64,000 nt of DNA from an uncultured Clostridia bacterium (GCA_947628175.1 CANQZA010000004.1:1-64000); one strand, 5' to 3'. Shown: positions 9,552 to 21,844, numbered from the stretch's first letter. Translations and numbers: made by a program. The notes: a model not told the origin generated them from the sequence alone.

Positions 9552-10725
9552 TACCTACATCAAGGCGCTGCTTGACGAGAGTGCGCCTCTCAAAAATGTA
9601 TTCGTTGTGGGCGAAATCAGTAATTTTGTTCATTATTACCGCAACGGTCATATGTATTTTACGCTTAAAGATGAAAAAACTCAACTCAAAGCCGTTATGT
9701 TCAGTTCCTATTCCTCTCTGCTGAAATTCAGACCGGAGAACGGAATGAGAGTGATTTGCCGCGGCAGAATTTCCGTGTACGAAAAAGACGGAATATACCA
9801 ACTTTATGTCGAGGATCTTCAACCGGACGGAATAGGGGCTCTTAACATTGCGTTTGAGCAGTTGAAAAGCAAATTGTCAGATGAAGGACTCTTTGACGAT
9901 ATTTATAAGAAACCCATACCCAAATATCCCAAAAAAATCGGAGTCGTAACCTCAAATATCGGTGCCGCTGTTGAAGATATAAAAAATATACTCAAAAGGC
10001 GTTATCCCGTCTGTGAGGTTGTTATAGTACCGACCTCCGTGCAGGGGAAGCAGGCTGCCCCCGATATTGTGACTTCACTGAAGTTTATTGATTCTATCGT
10101 TGATATTGATTTGATTATTGTCGGCAGGGGCGGAGGTTCAATGGAAGACTTATGGGCATTTAACACCGAAGAGGTTGCCCGTGCGGTTTTTTCCTGCAAA
10201 AAGCCTGTAATTTCCGCCGTTGGGCACGAAACCGATTTTACCATATGTGATTTTGTAGCAGATTTGAGAGCACCTACACCGAGTGCCGCAGCTGAGCTCG
10301 CGGTGCCGGATATCAACGGTATTCTTGAAAATCTGAGCAATATCAGTTATCAGCTTCATTTTCTTTTAAAATCAAAGCTTGAGAGTGAACAGCAGAGGCT
10401 TGATATATGCAGTAGACCTTTTTCTTTTCAGGATAGAGTCAGTACATTGAATCGGTTGCGCGATGATCTTGATTCTCTTTCAAATAAAATGCAATACCTG
10501 TTTAAAAACAGATTAAAAAAAGACTGTGATATGGTTGCAAACTATGCCGCACAGCTCAACGCACTCAGTCCCCTTGCTGTTCTCGCAAGAGGATACTGTA
10601 TTGCAATGCAGGATACTGTCGTGGTTAAATCGGTTAAGCAGCTTAATCCATCGGATAGTTTTAATTTAATATTGAAAGACGGCACTGCCGTATGCAGTGT
10701 TGAAGAGGTAATAAAAAATGAGTGA
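9523..10725 (+). CDS. xseA: Exodeoxyribonuclease VII large subunit
   Basis: OB-fold N-terminus, IIVGRGGGSMEDLWAFN, AVGHETDFTICDFVADLRAPTPSAAAE. Confidence 0.96.
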   Translation: MTVLTVSQVNTYIKALLDESAPLKNVFVVGEISNFVHYYRNGHMYFTLKDEKTQLKAVMFSSYSSLLKFRPENGMRVICRGRISVYEKDGIYQLYVEDLQPDGIGALNIAFEQLKSKLSDEGLFDDIYKKPIPKYPKKIGVVTSNIGAAVEDIKNILKRRYPVCEVVIVPTSVQGKQAAPDIVTSLKFIDSIVDIDLIIVGRGGGSMEDLWAFNTEEVARAVFSCKKPVISAVGHETDFTICDFVADLRAPTPSAAAELAVPDINGILENLSNISYQLHFLLKSKLESEQQRLDICSRPFSFQDRVSTLNRLRDDLDSLSNKMQYLFKNRLKKDCDMVANYAAQLNALSPLAVLARGYCIAMQDTVVVKSVKQLNPSDSFNLILKDGTAVCSVEEVIKNE

Positions 10726-10906
10726 CAGCTTATCCTATGAAAATGCAATGAAACGCCTTGAGGAAATAACCTCTTTGCTTGAAAAAAACGATATATCCCT
10801 TGATGAAAGCATAAAGCTTTTTGAGGAGGGTACAAAGCTCACCGCTTTTTGCTCAAAAACGCTCAAAGAAGCAGAGCAGAAAATTACCGAGCTTACAAAG
10901 GAGTAA
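10718..10906 (+). CDS. xseB: Exodeoxyribonuclease VII small subunit
   Basis: 62 aa, SYENAMKRLEEITSLLEKNDISLDESIKLFEEGTKL. Confidence 0.95.
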   Translation: MSDSLSYENAMKRLEEITSLLEKNDISLDESIKLFEEGTKLTAFCSKTLKEAEQKITELTKE

Positions 10907-10908
10907 TT

Positions 10909-11793
10909 ATGACTGAATTTGAGTTTAACAATATACTGAACAATGATGTCAGGAAAGTGGATCACGCACTTCTTTCCTTTTTGCCTGATGCTAAGGACGG
11001 GCAGTTTGAGGTTGTTGATGCAATGAAATACAGCCTTTCAAACGGCGGTAAAAGAATTCGTCCCGTACTTACGCTTGAGTTTGCCAAGGCATGCGGCGGT
11101 AACAGAGAGGCTTGCCTGCCACTTGCCTGCGCTGTTGAGTATGTGCATACATATAGCCTTATTCACGATGATCTGCCTGCAATGGATAATGACGATTTAA
11201 GGCGCGGAATGCCAAGCTGTCATAAGAAATTTGACGAAGCGACCGCACTTCTTGCCGGAGACGCACTTTTGACCCATTCTTTTGAAATAATATGCAATTC
11301 TGATCTGCCGGACAGCAGCAAGGTAACAGCTGTGAGTCTGTTGTCGCAAAACAGCGGCGTTGCAGGTATGATCGGCGGACAGGTAATTGACCTTCTGTTT
11401 GAAAAAGGCAGTCCGTCCCTTAAAGAACTCATAACCGTTTACCGGCTGAAAACCGGAGCACTTATTTCAGCCGCATGTCTTATGGGTTGTATAAGCGCAA
11501 ACGCAAATGACCGATTGATTTCCGCGGCATCCAAATATGCTTATACGCTCGGAATTGCTTTTCAGATTAAAGATGATATACTCGATATTATCGGTGATGA
11601 GGAAAAACTCGGTAAACCGGTAGGCTCCGATTCGCAGAACAATAAATCAACATACGCTTGTGTTGCAGGTGTTGAGAGGGCGCAGAAAGATTTGGAACTG
11701 CTGACGGAAACCGCAATCAGACAGCTTGATGCTTTTGATGACAACGAATTTTTGATTGCGCTTTCCAACAGGCTTATTAACAGGGAAAAATAG
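10909..11793 (+). CDS. ispA: Farnesyl/geranylgeranyl diphosphate synthase
   Basis: GGKRIRPVL, HDDLPAMDND (FARM), DDILD (SARM). ATG 10909. Confidence 0.93.
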   Translation: MTEFEFNNILNNDVRKVDHALLSFLPDAKDGQFEVVDAMKYSLSNGGKRIRPVLTLEFAKACGGNREACLPLACAVEYVHTYSLIHDDLPAMDNDDLRRGMPSCHKKFDEATALLAGDALLTHSFEIICNSDLPDSSKVTAVSLLSQNSGVAGMIGGQVIDLLFEKGSPSLKELITVYRLKTGALISAACLMGCISANANDRLISAASKYAYTLGIAFQIKDDILDIIGDEEKLGKPVGSDSQNNKSTYACVAGVERAQKDLELLTETAIRQLDAFDDNEFLIALSNRLINREK

Positions 11794-11816
11794 TATTTGT
11801 ATTTCGGAGAAAAAAT

Positions 11817-13673
11817 ATGTCTGTTCTTGACAGGGTGAATTCACCAAAAGATTTAAAAAAGCTGAATGTAGATGAGCTCAACGCGCTGTGCAGTGATATA
11901 CGAAGTCTGCTGATATCGACCGTTTCTAAAAACGGAGGTCATCTCGCCTCAAATCTCGGAGTTGTTGAACTTACTGTTGCTATGCACAGGGTGTTTAACA
12001 GCCCGCTTGATCAGTTTGTTTTTGATGTCGGTCATCAGTGCTATACACATAAAATTCTGACAGGAAGACGAGATCTTTTTGATTCTCTCAGAACAGAGGG
12101 CGGAATCAGCGGCTTTACCAGACCTGTTGAAAGCAGTCATGATATTTTTTCATCAGGACACAGTTCTACATCCATTTCGTCGGCAGTCGGTCTTGCAAGA
12201 GCAAAAAAAATCAAGGGTGAAAAGGGAAAAGTTATTGCTGTGATAGGCGACGGTGCGCTGACAGGCGGTCTTGCATATGAGGCGCTGAATAATTCGGGCA
12301 ACGACAACAGCAATCTGATTGTTATATTAAATGATAATAATATGTCCATAAGTCCTAATGTCGGTTCAATGGCTAAAAATCTTACTACAATCAGAACATC
12401 ACCTAAATACTTTACTTTTAAATCAAAAATTCAAAGAGCAATTGCAAAAATTCCGAAAATTGGAAATCAATTAATCCGTTCCATAACATTAATTAATACA
12501 AAAATCAGAAAGAGAATTTATAAATCAACCTTCTTTGAGGATTTGGGCTTCAGATATTACGGACCGATAGACGGTCATGATATGAATGCACTTCTCGAGG
12601 TCTTGACGGCTGCAAAGGCGCACAATCACTCCGTTCTCATTCATGTAAATACTGTCAAAGGTAAGGGTTACGATCCCGCGGAAAAAAATCCGACACAGTT
12701 TCACGGTATTGGAAAGTTTGATATAAACACAGGAGAGCCTAAAAACAGCGGTGAAAGCTTTTCGCTTTCATTTGGAAAAACCATGTGCAAATTTGCCGAA
12801 AATGACGGCAGAATATGCTGTATAACGGCGGCAATGGCAGAGGGTACAGGTTTGTATGAATTTGCAAGTAAATTTCCAAAAAGATTTTTTGATGTCGGAA
12901 TTGCGGAGCAGCATGCCGTTACTTTTGCGAGCGGTCTTGCCAGAAATGCAATGGTGCCCGTTTTCGCTGTTTATTCAACATTTTTGCAACGCTCATACGA
13001 CCAGCTTATACATGATGTCGCAATGCAGCAGCTCAAGGTAATATTTGCTGTTGACCGTTCAGGCTTTGTAGGTGAGGATGGAGAAAGCCATCAGGGTATT
13101 TTTGATACTTCCTATCTGAATTCGGTTCCCGGTATGACTATCTACGCTCCGTCATTTTATGAAGAATTAGAGGCAATGTTTTACGAAGGTATTTATAAGA
13201 TTAAAGGAGCCGTTGCAGTCCGTTATCCGAGAGGAACTCAGGGAGAACTGCCTGTTGGGTACATCTATGACCACAGCCCTTATACTGTTTTTGGTGATAA
13301 AAACGCATCAAAATGCATGGTGACCTACGGGCGTCTGTTTTCGGAGTGTTACAGCGCATTGCAGGAGCTTGATGATACCTTTTTGATTAAGCTTAATAAA
13401 ATAAAGCCAATCAGCACTGCTATTTGCGATGAATTGACACAGTGTAAGAAAATTTATTTTTATGATGAGGGAATACGAACAGGCGGCATAGGGGAAACAT
13501 TTGCGTCAATGCTTATGCAAAGAGGAATGAATGTCAAATTCACTCATATTGCAATTGATGATGAATTTGTTAAGCAGGCAAGCGTTGAAAGTCAGCTTCG
13601 CAGATATAAAATGGACAGAGAATCAATAATTGAAGAGGTAAGCCATGGCAAAGGCGAAAAAAACAAGACTTGA
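11817..13673 (+). CDS. dxs: 1-deoxy-D-xylulose-5-phosphate synthase
   Basis: VFDVGHQCYTHKILTGR, GDGALTGGLAYEALNN, EGTGLYEFASKFPKRFFDVGIAEQHAVTFASG. Confidence 0.96.
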   Translation: MSVLDRVNSPKDLKKLNVDELNALCSDIRSLLISTVSKNGGHLASNLGVVELTVAMHRVFNSPLDQFVFDVGHQCYTHKILTGRRDLFDSLRTEGGISGFTRPVESSHDIFSSGHSSTSISSAVGLARAKKIKGEKGKVIAVIGDGALTGGLAYEALNNSGNDNSNLIVILNDNNMSISPNVGSMAKNLTTIRTSPKYFTFKSKIQRAIAKIPKIGNQLIRSITLINTKIRKRIYKSTFFEDLGFRYYGPIDGHDMNALLEVLTAAKAHNHSVLIHVNTVKGKGYDPAEKNPTQFHGIGKFDINTGEPKNSGESFSLSFGKTMCKFAENDGRICCITAAMAEGTGLYEFASKFPKRFFDVGIAEQHAVTFASGLARNAMVPVFAVYSTFLQRSYDQLIHDVAMQQLKVIFAVDRSGFVGEDGESHQGIFDTSYLNSVPGMTIYAPSFYEELEAMFYEGIYKIKGAVAVRYPRGTQGELPVGYIYDHSPYTVFGDKNASKCMVTYGRLFSECYSALQELDDTFLIKLNKIKPISTAICDELTQCKKIYFYDEGIRTGGIGETFASMLMQRGMNVKFTHIAIDDEFVKQASVESQLRRYKMDRESIIEEVSHGKGEKNKT

Positions 13674-14457
13674 TATTGCCGTATTTGAAAGGGGCTTTGC
13701 TCCGAGCCGTGAAAAAGCAAAGGCCATTATTATGGCAGGGCAGGTCTATGTAAATCATCAGAAATGTGATAAAGCGGGATTGGATATCAAAGAAGATGAT
13801 ATTCTCGAAGTGCGCGGCAATACATTAAAATATGTAAGCCGCGGCGGTCTGAAGCTTGAAAAGGCACTAAATTGTTTTGACATTGATCTCAGAGAGAAAA
13901 TCTGTATGGATGTGGGCGCCTCGACAGGCGGTTTTACAGATTGTATGCTCATGAACGGCGCCGCAAAGGTTTTTTCAGTTGATGTCGGTTACGGTCAGCT
14001 CGCATGGAAATTGAGAACAGACGAGCGTGTCGTTAATCTTGAACGAACGAATTTCAGGTATGTGACCAATGAATCTATAACAGATAAAATTGATTTTTCT
14101 TCTGTGGATGTATCTTTTATCTCCTTAAAGCACATTTTGCCTAAACTTTATGAATTTCTCAAGCCTGAGGCAACAGCTGTCTGCCTTATCAAACCGCAGT
14201 TTGAAGCAGGGAGGGAAAAGGTAGGCAAGAAAGGCGTTGTGAGTGATCTTCAAACGCATATTGAAGTTGTTGAAAAAATAATTGCTCTTTCACTTGAAAA
14301 CGGTTTTCATGTATCCGGTCTTGATTTCTCACCGGTAAAAGGTCCTGAGGGAAACATTGAATATCTGATTTATATTGCAAAAAGCGACAATCCTTCTATA
14401 TCTGATTTGATTGATGCAAAGGCAGTTGTCTGCGAATCACACGAGGTATTAGTGTGA
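13645..14457 (+). CDS. tlyA: TlyA family 23S rRNA (cytidine-2'-O)-methyltransferase
   Basis: S4 domain followed by DVGASTGGFTDCML SAM-binding motif. Confidence 0.94.
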   Translation: MAKAKKTRLDIAVFERGFAPSREKAKAIIMAGQVYVNHQKCDKAGLDIKEDDILEVRGNTLKYVSRGGLKLEKALNCFDIDLREKICMDVGASTGGFTDCMLMNGAAKVFSVDVGYGQLAWKLRTDERVVNLERTNFRYVTNESITDKIDFSSVDVSFISLKHILPKLYEFLKPEATAVCLIKPQFEAGREKVGKKGVVSDLQTHIEVVEKIIALSLENGFHVSGLDFSPVKGPEGNIEYLIYIAKSDNPSISDLIDAKAVVCESHEVLV

Positions 14458-14505
14458 AAAAATCACACTAACTGTTTGTGGTCGGAAAGTCTATTGGTGA
14501 TTATT
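14450..14505 (+). promoter_or_regulatory. Candidate structured 5' leader of nadK
   Basis: Perfect 8-bp hairpin TAGTGTGA-aaaaa-TCACACTA (14450-14470) containing the tlyA stop codon. AATCAC can alternatively pair with GTGATT over the nadK SD. TGTGGTCGGAAAG resembles the murD leader. Confidence 0.45.
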
Positions 14506-15363
14506 ATGATTATTTCAGTTTTTCCAAACCTGAATAATAATGGCGTTGAAACGCTTGCAAAAGAGGTTTTTGCGGTTCTTTCAAAACTTGACGCACAGGT
14601 TTATGTACCCGATAAATACAGTGATGTTTTTTCTCGGGAAAGCGTATGCTTCGGAAAAGATAGTGAAATTCTTGATTTGTGTGATATTGCGTTTGCAATC
14701 GGCGGTGACGGCACAACTCTGAGCGTTGCAAAAAATGCTTCTCGGCTGAATAAATTAGTGTTGGGGATTAACGCAGGCAGATTAGGCTTTATGAGCGGAC
14801 TTGAAAAAGACGAATTATACCTGTTGAAAAATGTTGCCAGCGGACATTATGAAATTGATGAAAGAATTATGCTCAAGGCCGAGGTAATAAGGGATGGAAA
14901 GGTTTTATCCGTTCACCATTGTCTTAATGACGCAGTTATTTCAAGAGGTAATTTTGCAAGGCTTATTGATGTGAAAATTACAAGCGGAGGCCGGGAAGTT
15001 ACCGATATGCGTGCCGACGGTGTTATAATATCTACGCCAACAGGCTCAACAGCTTATTCAATGGCGGCGGGAGGACCTGTTGTCAGTCCCGAGGCAAATT
15101 GCATTATAGCAACCCCTATCTGCCCCCATTCACTTATGGACAGGAGTATCATTTTTTCAACCGATAAAGAGCTTATCATAAGCGCTAATAATGATAAAAA
15201 CAATTGTCCCGTACTGACAATAGACGGGGAAGAGGCAATAAAAATTAATCCCTGCGATACAGTAAAAGTATCTTTATCTCCATTGACCACAAAACTTATT
15301 AAGCTTAAGCCGGAAAATTTTTATGAAATTCTTAAAAAAAAGATTATTGAGAGGAGAGCCTGA
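14506..15363 (+). CDS. nadK: NAD kinase
   Basis: IGGDGTTLSVAK, GINAGRLGFM, TPTGSTAYSMAAGGPVV. ATG 14506 preferred. Confidence 0.95.
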   Translation: MIISVFPNLNNNGVETLAKEVFAVLSKLDAQVYVPDKYSDVFSRESVCFGKDSEILDLCDIAFAIGGDGTTLSVAKNASRLNKLVLGINAGRLGFMSGLEKDELYLLKNVASGHYEIDERIMLKAEVIRDGKVLSVHHCLNDAVISRGNFARLIDVKITSGGREVTDMRADGVIISTPTGSTAYSMAAGGPVVSPEANCIIATPICPHSLMDRSIIFSTDKELIISANNDKNNCPVLTIDGEEAIKINPCDTVKVSLSPLTTKLIKLKPENFYEILKKKIIERRA

Positions 15364-15824
15364 TGAAAAAAAGAAGACACGCTAAAATACTTGATATAAT
15401 CCGATCGAATAATGTGGAGACACAGGAGGAGCTTCAGGCATATCTGCTTGATTTTGGTTTTGATGTAACACAGGCAACAATTTCGCGTGATATTAAGGAA
15501 CTCCGCCTTGTTAAAGAACTGTCCGACAGCGGACGATATATCTATTCCGTGGGAAAAAAAGCCGCTTCCGAATCAATCAGAAGGGCAGGTAGAATTTTCG
15601 GTGATGCTATTGTAAGCGTTGAATATGCGCTCAACACCGTGTGCATCAAATGCCTTTCCGGTATGGCGGTTGCTGTATGTACCGCAATTGATTCAATGGA
15701 ATGGACGGGCGTTGTTGGCACGATTTCCGGTGACGATACTATTTTTGTCCTCTGTAAAACAGAGGATTTTGCTAAAATTTTCACTATGAATATGGAGAAG
15801 ATTTTAAATGTTAAAAACTCTTGA
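15363..15824 (+). CDS. argR: Arginine repressor ArgR/AhrC
   Basis: RHAKILDIIRSNNVETQEELQAYLLDFGFDVTQATISRDIKELRLVK; upstream of recN. Confidence 0.95.
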   Translation: MKKRRHAKILDIIRSNNVETQEELQAYLLDFGFDVTQATISRDIKELRLVKELSDSGRYIYSVGKKAASESIRRAGRIFGDAIVSVEYALNTVCIKCLSGMAVAVCTAIDSMEWTGVVGTISGDDTIFVLCKTEDFAKIFTMNMEKILNVKNS

Positions 15825-17469
15825 TATTGAAAATATAGCAGTAATTGAAAAAGCAACTGTCGATTTTACCGACGGGCTTAATGTATTCACGGGTGAAACA
15901 GGTGCAGGTAAATCGATTGTTGTTGACTCAATCAACGCTATTCTCGGTGAAAGAACCTCAAAAGATTTAATAAGGCACGGGGCTGATTATGCTTTTGTAA
16001 GTGCCTTTTTTGAAAATATTTCTGATAATGCTGTTCATAAGCTGTCTGATTTCGGTATTGATTTGGAGGATGACAATTCTCTGCTACTTACGCGAAAAAT
16101 ATCACAAAACGGAAAATCCGTCTGCAAAATAAACGGTAAAGCAGCAACGGTTTCCATGCTCAGGGAACTTGGAAATATACTTGTCAACATTCACGGACAG
16201 CACGACAGTCAGGAACTTTTAAACCCTTTATATCAATATAAATATATTGATATGCTTCTTGAGGATGACAGCATTTATAACGCATATAAAGAGTCCTTTA
16301 AAAATTTTTTATCGGTCAGAAGAAAGCTTAAATCACTGACAATTGATGAAAAAGATAAGGACAGGCAGCTTGAAATTCTTGATTACCAGATTAAAGAACT
16401 GGAGGAAGCCGATATTAAAATCGGAGAGAGAGAGGCGCTTACCAACAGAAAAAATCTTATTTCAAAAAGCGAGGCGCTAACTGTCGCTTTAGGTTCGTCT
16501 TTAATGCTTATTTCGGGTGATGATGCGTCAAGCGGCGCGCAGGACATCCTTTCAGCAATAATAAATAATCTGTCACAGTTTGATGAGGCAAATCAAATAG
16601 AGAGTCTCTTTGTCAATATCAGCGAAAAGCTTGAGACAGCGAAGGACAGTATAGAAAAATTCATTTCTGAAATAGATTTTTCCCCTCTGGAGCTGGAGGA
16701 GATTGAAGAGCGACTTGATTTGCTTTATCGCCTTTCAAATAAATACGGCTCAACCGAACAGGAAATGCTTGATTATTTGGATAAAGCAAAAGAAAAGAAG
16801 AACAATATTGTATATTCAGATAAGGAGCTTGAAAGGCTCAATGAGCAATATGATATTCTTTATAATGAAACTGTTTCGCTCGCGCAAGAGCTTTCAAAAA
16901 AGCGTCGTCTGACTGCTGATCGTTTTGAAGCTCAGGTGAAGCGTGAGCTTGAATTTCTGGATATGCCGAAGCTGAAATTTGTTGTTGATTTTAAAAAGGG
17001 TAACTTATCTTCAACAGGCTTTGATAAAATAGAATTTTTCATTTCTACAAACCCGGGAGAACCGCCCAAGCCTTTATCAAAAATTGCGTCTGGCGGCGAG
17101 CTTTCAAGAATAATGCTTGCAATTAAAAACCTTATAGCTTACAATGATACGGTCGGTACATTAATATTTGATGAAATTGATACGGGCGTAAGCGGAAGAG
17201 CAAGTCAGAAAATTGGTCTGAAGCTTAAATCTGTTTCAAAAAATACGCAGGTGATATGTGTAACCCATTCGGCGCAGATTGCCTCTAATGCGCACGAGCA
17301 TTTTCTTATAAAAAAAGAATTTTCTTCCAACAACACCTTTACAAGTGTGATACCGCTTGATTTTGAAGGAAGAAAGAGGGAGCTTGCACGAATAATGGGC
17401 GGCCTTGAAATTACCGACACCCTTTTAAAGAGTGCCGAGGAAATGCTTTTAACCGACACGGAAATATAA
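15808..17469 (+). CDS. recN: DNA repair protein RecN
   Basis: VFTGETGAGKSIVVDSINAILGERTS; ASGGELSRIMLAIK; TLIFDEIDTGVSGRASQKIG. Confidence 0.96.
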   Translation: MLKTLDIENIAVIEKATVDFTDGLNVFTGETGAGKSIVVDSINAILGERTSKDLIRHGADYAFVSAFFENISDNAVHKLSDFGIDLEDDNSLLLTRKISQNGKSVCKINGKAATVSMLRELGNILVNIHGQHDSQELLNPLYQYKYIDMLLEDDSIYNAYKESFKNFLSVRRKLKSLTIDEKDKDRQLEILDYQIKELEEADIKIGEREALTNRKNLISKSEALTVALGSSLMLISGDDASSGAQDILSAIINNLSQFDEANQIESLFVNISEKLETAKDSIEKFISEIDFSPLELEEIEERLDLLYRLSNKYGSTEQEMLDYLDKAKEKKNNIVYSDKELERLNEQYDILYNETVSLAQELSKKRRLTADRFEAQVKRELEFLDMPKLKFVVDFKKGNLSSTGFDKIEFFISTNPGEPPKPLSKIASGGELSRIMLAIKNLIAYNDTVGTLIFDEIDTGVSGRASQKIGLKLKSVSKNTQVICVTHSAQIASNAHEHFLIKKEFSSNNTFTSVIPLDFEGRKRELARIMGGLEITDTLLKSAEEMLLTDTEI

Positions 17470-17495
17470 AAAGATACTTATTTGGAGGACAAATT

Positions 17496-18716
17496 ATGGG
17501 AGTATATGAGGAATTAAAAGAACGCGGTCTGATTGCTCAGGTAACAAATGAAAAAGAAATTAAAGAGATGATAAACAGCGGCAAAGCAGTATTTTACATA
17601 GGCTTTGACTGTACAGCCGACAGTCTTACAGCAGGTCATTTTATGGCACTCACTCTTATGAAAAGGCTTCAGGACGCAGGCAACAGACCTATTGCTCTTA
17701 TCGGCGGCGGAACAACAATGATTGGTGATCCGTCCGGCAGAACAGATATGAGAAAAATGCTTACCCGTGAGGATATAGACCATAACGCGGCCTGTTTTAA
17801 AAAGCAGATGGAAAGGTTTATTGATTTTTCGGACGGAAAAGCACTTATGGTAAACAATGCCGACTGGCTTTTGAATTTGAATTATGTTGAGGTTTTGCGA
17901 GAGGTAGGCGCATGCTTCTCCGTAAATAATATGCTTCGTGCCGAATGCTATAAGCAAAGAATGGAAAAGGGTCTTTCCTTTTTTGAATTCAACTATATGA
18001 TCATGCAGTCGTATGATTTTTATTACCTTTTTCAGCATTATGACTGCAATATGCAGTTCGGCGGCGATGATCAGTGGAGCAATATGCTCGGCGGTACCGA
18101 GCTTATAAGAAAAAAACTCGGCAAAGACGCTCACGCCATGACTATTACACTTTTAACTGACGCTCAGGGAAAGAAAATGGGCAAAACTGCCGGCAACGCT
18201 GTATGGCTTGATGCTGAAAAAACATCACCTTATGATTTTTACCAGTACTGGCGCAATGTTGCCGACGCAGATGTTTTGAAATGTATAAGAATGCTCACCT
18301 TCCTACCGCTTGAAGAAATCAATAAAATGAGCGATTGGCAGGGCAGTCAACTTAATGTCGCAAAAGAGATACTTGCCTTTGAACTTACAAAGCTCGTTCA
18401 CGGAGAGGAAGAGGCACGCAAAGCGCAGACAGCTTCAAAAGCTCTTTTTGCAGGGGGTTCTGACAACAGTGATATGCCCCACACCGTATTGACGCAGGAT
18501 GATTTTACAGACGGTGAAATTACGGTTATTGATATGATGCTCAAGGCAGGAATGATTCAGTCAAAGGGTGAGGGAAGACGACTTATTGACCAGGGCGGTA
18601 TCCGTGTAAATGATGAAAAAATCAGCAGTGCTCTTATAGCATTGAAAGAGTCAGATTTTGACAATGCTGTTATTGTAAAAAAGGGTAAAAAGGTTTTCCG
18701 CAAGTTCACAAAATAA
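17496..18716 (+). CDS. tyrS: Tyrosyl-tRNA synthetase
   Basis: IGFDCTADSLTAGHF, QFGGDDQWSNMLGG, KMGKT, C-terminal S4 domain. Confidence 0.96.
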   Translation: MGVYEELKERGLIAQVTNEKEIKEMINSGKAVFYIGFDCTADSLTAGHFMALTLMKRLQDAGNRPIALIGGGTTMIGDPSGRTDMRKMLTREDIDHNAACFKKQMERFIDFSDGKALMVNNADWLLNLNYVEVLREVGACFSVNNMLRAECYKQRMEKGLSFFEFNYMIMQSYDFYYLFQHYDCNMQFGGDDQWSNMLGGTELIRKKLGKDAHAMTITLLTDAQGKKMGKTAGNAVWLDAEKTSPYDFYQYWRNVADADVLKCIRMLTFLPLEEINKMSDWQGSQLNVAKEILAFELTKLVHGEEEARKAQTASKALFAGGSDNSDMPHTVLTQDDFTDGEITVIDMMLKAGMIQSKGEGRRLIDQGGIRVNDEKISSALIALKESDFDNAVIVKKGKKVFRKFTK

Positions 18717-20896
<2,180 letters not shown>

Positions 20897-21730
20897 ATGA
20901 GAGAATTCAGAAAAAAGCAAAACAGACTTCATAAAATAATGAACACACTTGTTATTTTCACATTTGTGTTTATAAGTATTTATATTTTCTTTTCACCGTA
21001 TGTTATCAAAATGAGTAATACGGCTGCCCATGTCTGTAATTACATATGCGATTTATCAGTTGTTTTCAGCCTTGCCATCACTTTGATTTATTATTCAAAA
21101 TACGGCAAAAGCGATACCTTTCTGACATACATAGAACATGAAATAAGTGACGCTGGTTTTTATATTACCGCAAGAAAGGAGACAACTGCCGATGATTATA
21201 CAAATATTATGTATGATGATTTAAAAAATTCCGGATTCTCAATGAGCAGAAATATTGAAATTTCAGAAATGATGTTTGATGTCAGAGCCATGAAAAAAAG
21301 AGAATTCTTTTATATTGTTAATGTGGAAAATGCTGATAAAAACGATGTTCTTTCATATCTTGATGCTGTAATCAGCGATATAACCATTTCCAATCTTAAA
21401 CGCAGGGGAGATGCGGTACTGTGCTTTATTACCGATACCGCAAGCCGTGATGCGCTCGCTCTGAGCAAAATGGTGACAATGCTCGGTAAAAAAGACCAGA
21501 TAAAAATTGCGCTTGCCATTGCGGAGGTTAATACAAAAAGGGTATTTTTCCTTGGAAATATGCAGACAAAGTGTCAAAGCATGATTGCAAATTATGTTAT
21601 GAACTGTGAGGTACCTGTAAAGAATAAATACATAGGTAAAGAAAAAATGCAGTTTCAAGATGACCTTGAGGAAAGAATGAAAACTTTTAATTTAAAGGAT
21701 TTTAATAATGGCAACTTTTATGCTCATTAA
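20897..21730 (+). CDS. Uncharacterised protein: two N-terminal TM helices and a cytosolic domain
   Basis: 277 aa; hydrophobic IMNTLVIFTFVFISIYIFFSPYVI and CDLSVVFSLAITLIYYS; no family recognised. Confidence 0.8.
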   Translation: MREFRKKQNRLHKIMNTLVIFTFVFISIYIFFSPYVIKMSNTAAHVCNYICDLSVVFSLAITLIYYSKYGKSDTFLTYIEHEISDAGFYITARKETTADDYTNIMYDDLKNSGFSMSRNIEISEMMFDVRAMKKREFFYIVNVENADKNDVLSYLDAVISDITISNLKRRGDAVLCFITDTASRDALALSKMVTMLGKKDQIKIALAIAEVNTKRVFFLGNMQTKCQSMIANYVMNCEVPVKNKYIGKEKMQFQDDLEERMKTFNLKDFNNGNFYAH

Positions 21731-21769
21731 CATAAACTGTTAGGATACAATGTAATAAACCGAATGCAT

Positions 21770-21844
21770 ATCACACCTTGTCGGCCGCACAGGGATAACT
21801 GTGATTTTATATTTTTTTGCGGCCGGAAAGCTGTGTTGAAAATT
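21770..21844 (+). promoter_or_regulatory. Candidate structured RNA leader of murD (pseudoknot-capable)
   Basis: ATCACA (21770-21775) pairs with TGTGAT (21800-21805). CGGCCGCA (21782-21789) pairs with TGCGGCCG (21818-21825). The order is that of an H-type pseudoknot. Gapless similarity to the queA leader. Confidence 0.55.

Noticed and set aside
17514-18134. 206-aa minus-strand ORF
   Set aside because: Entirely antisense to tyrS with no recognisable motifs or SD.
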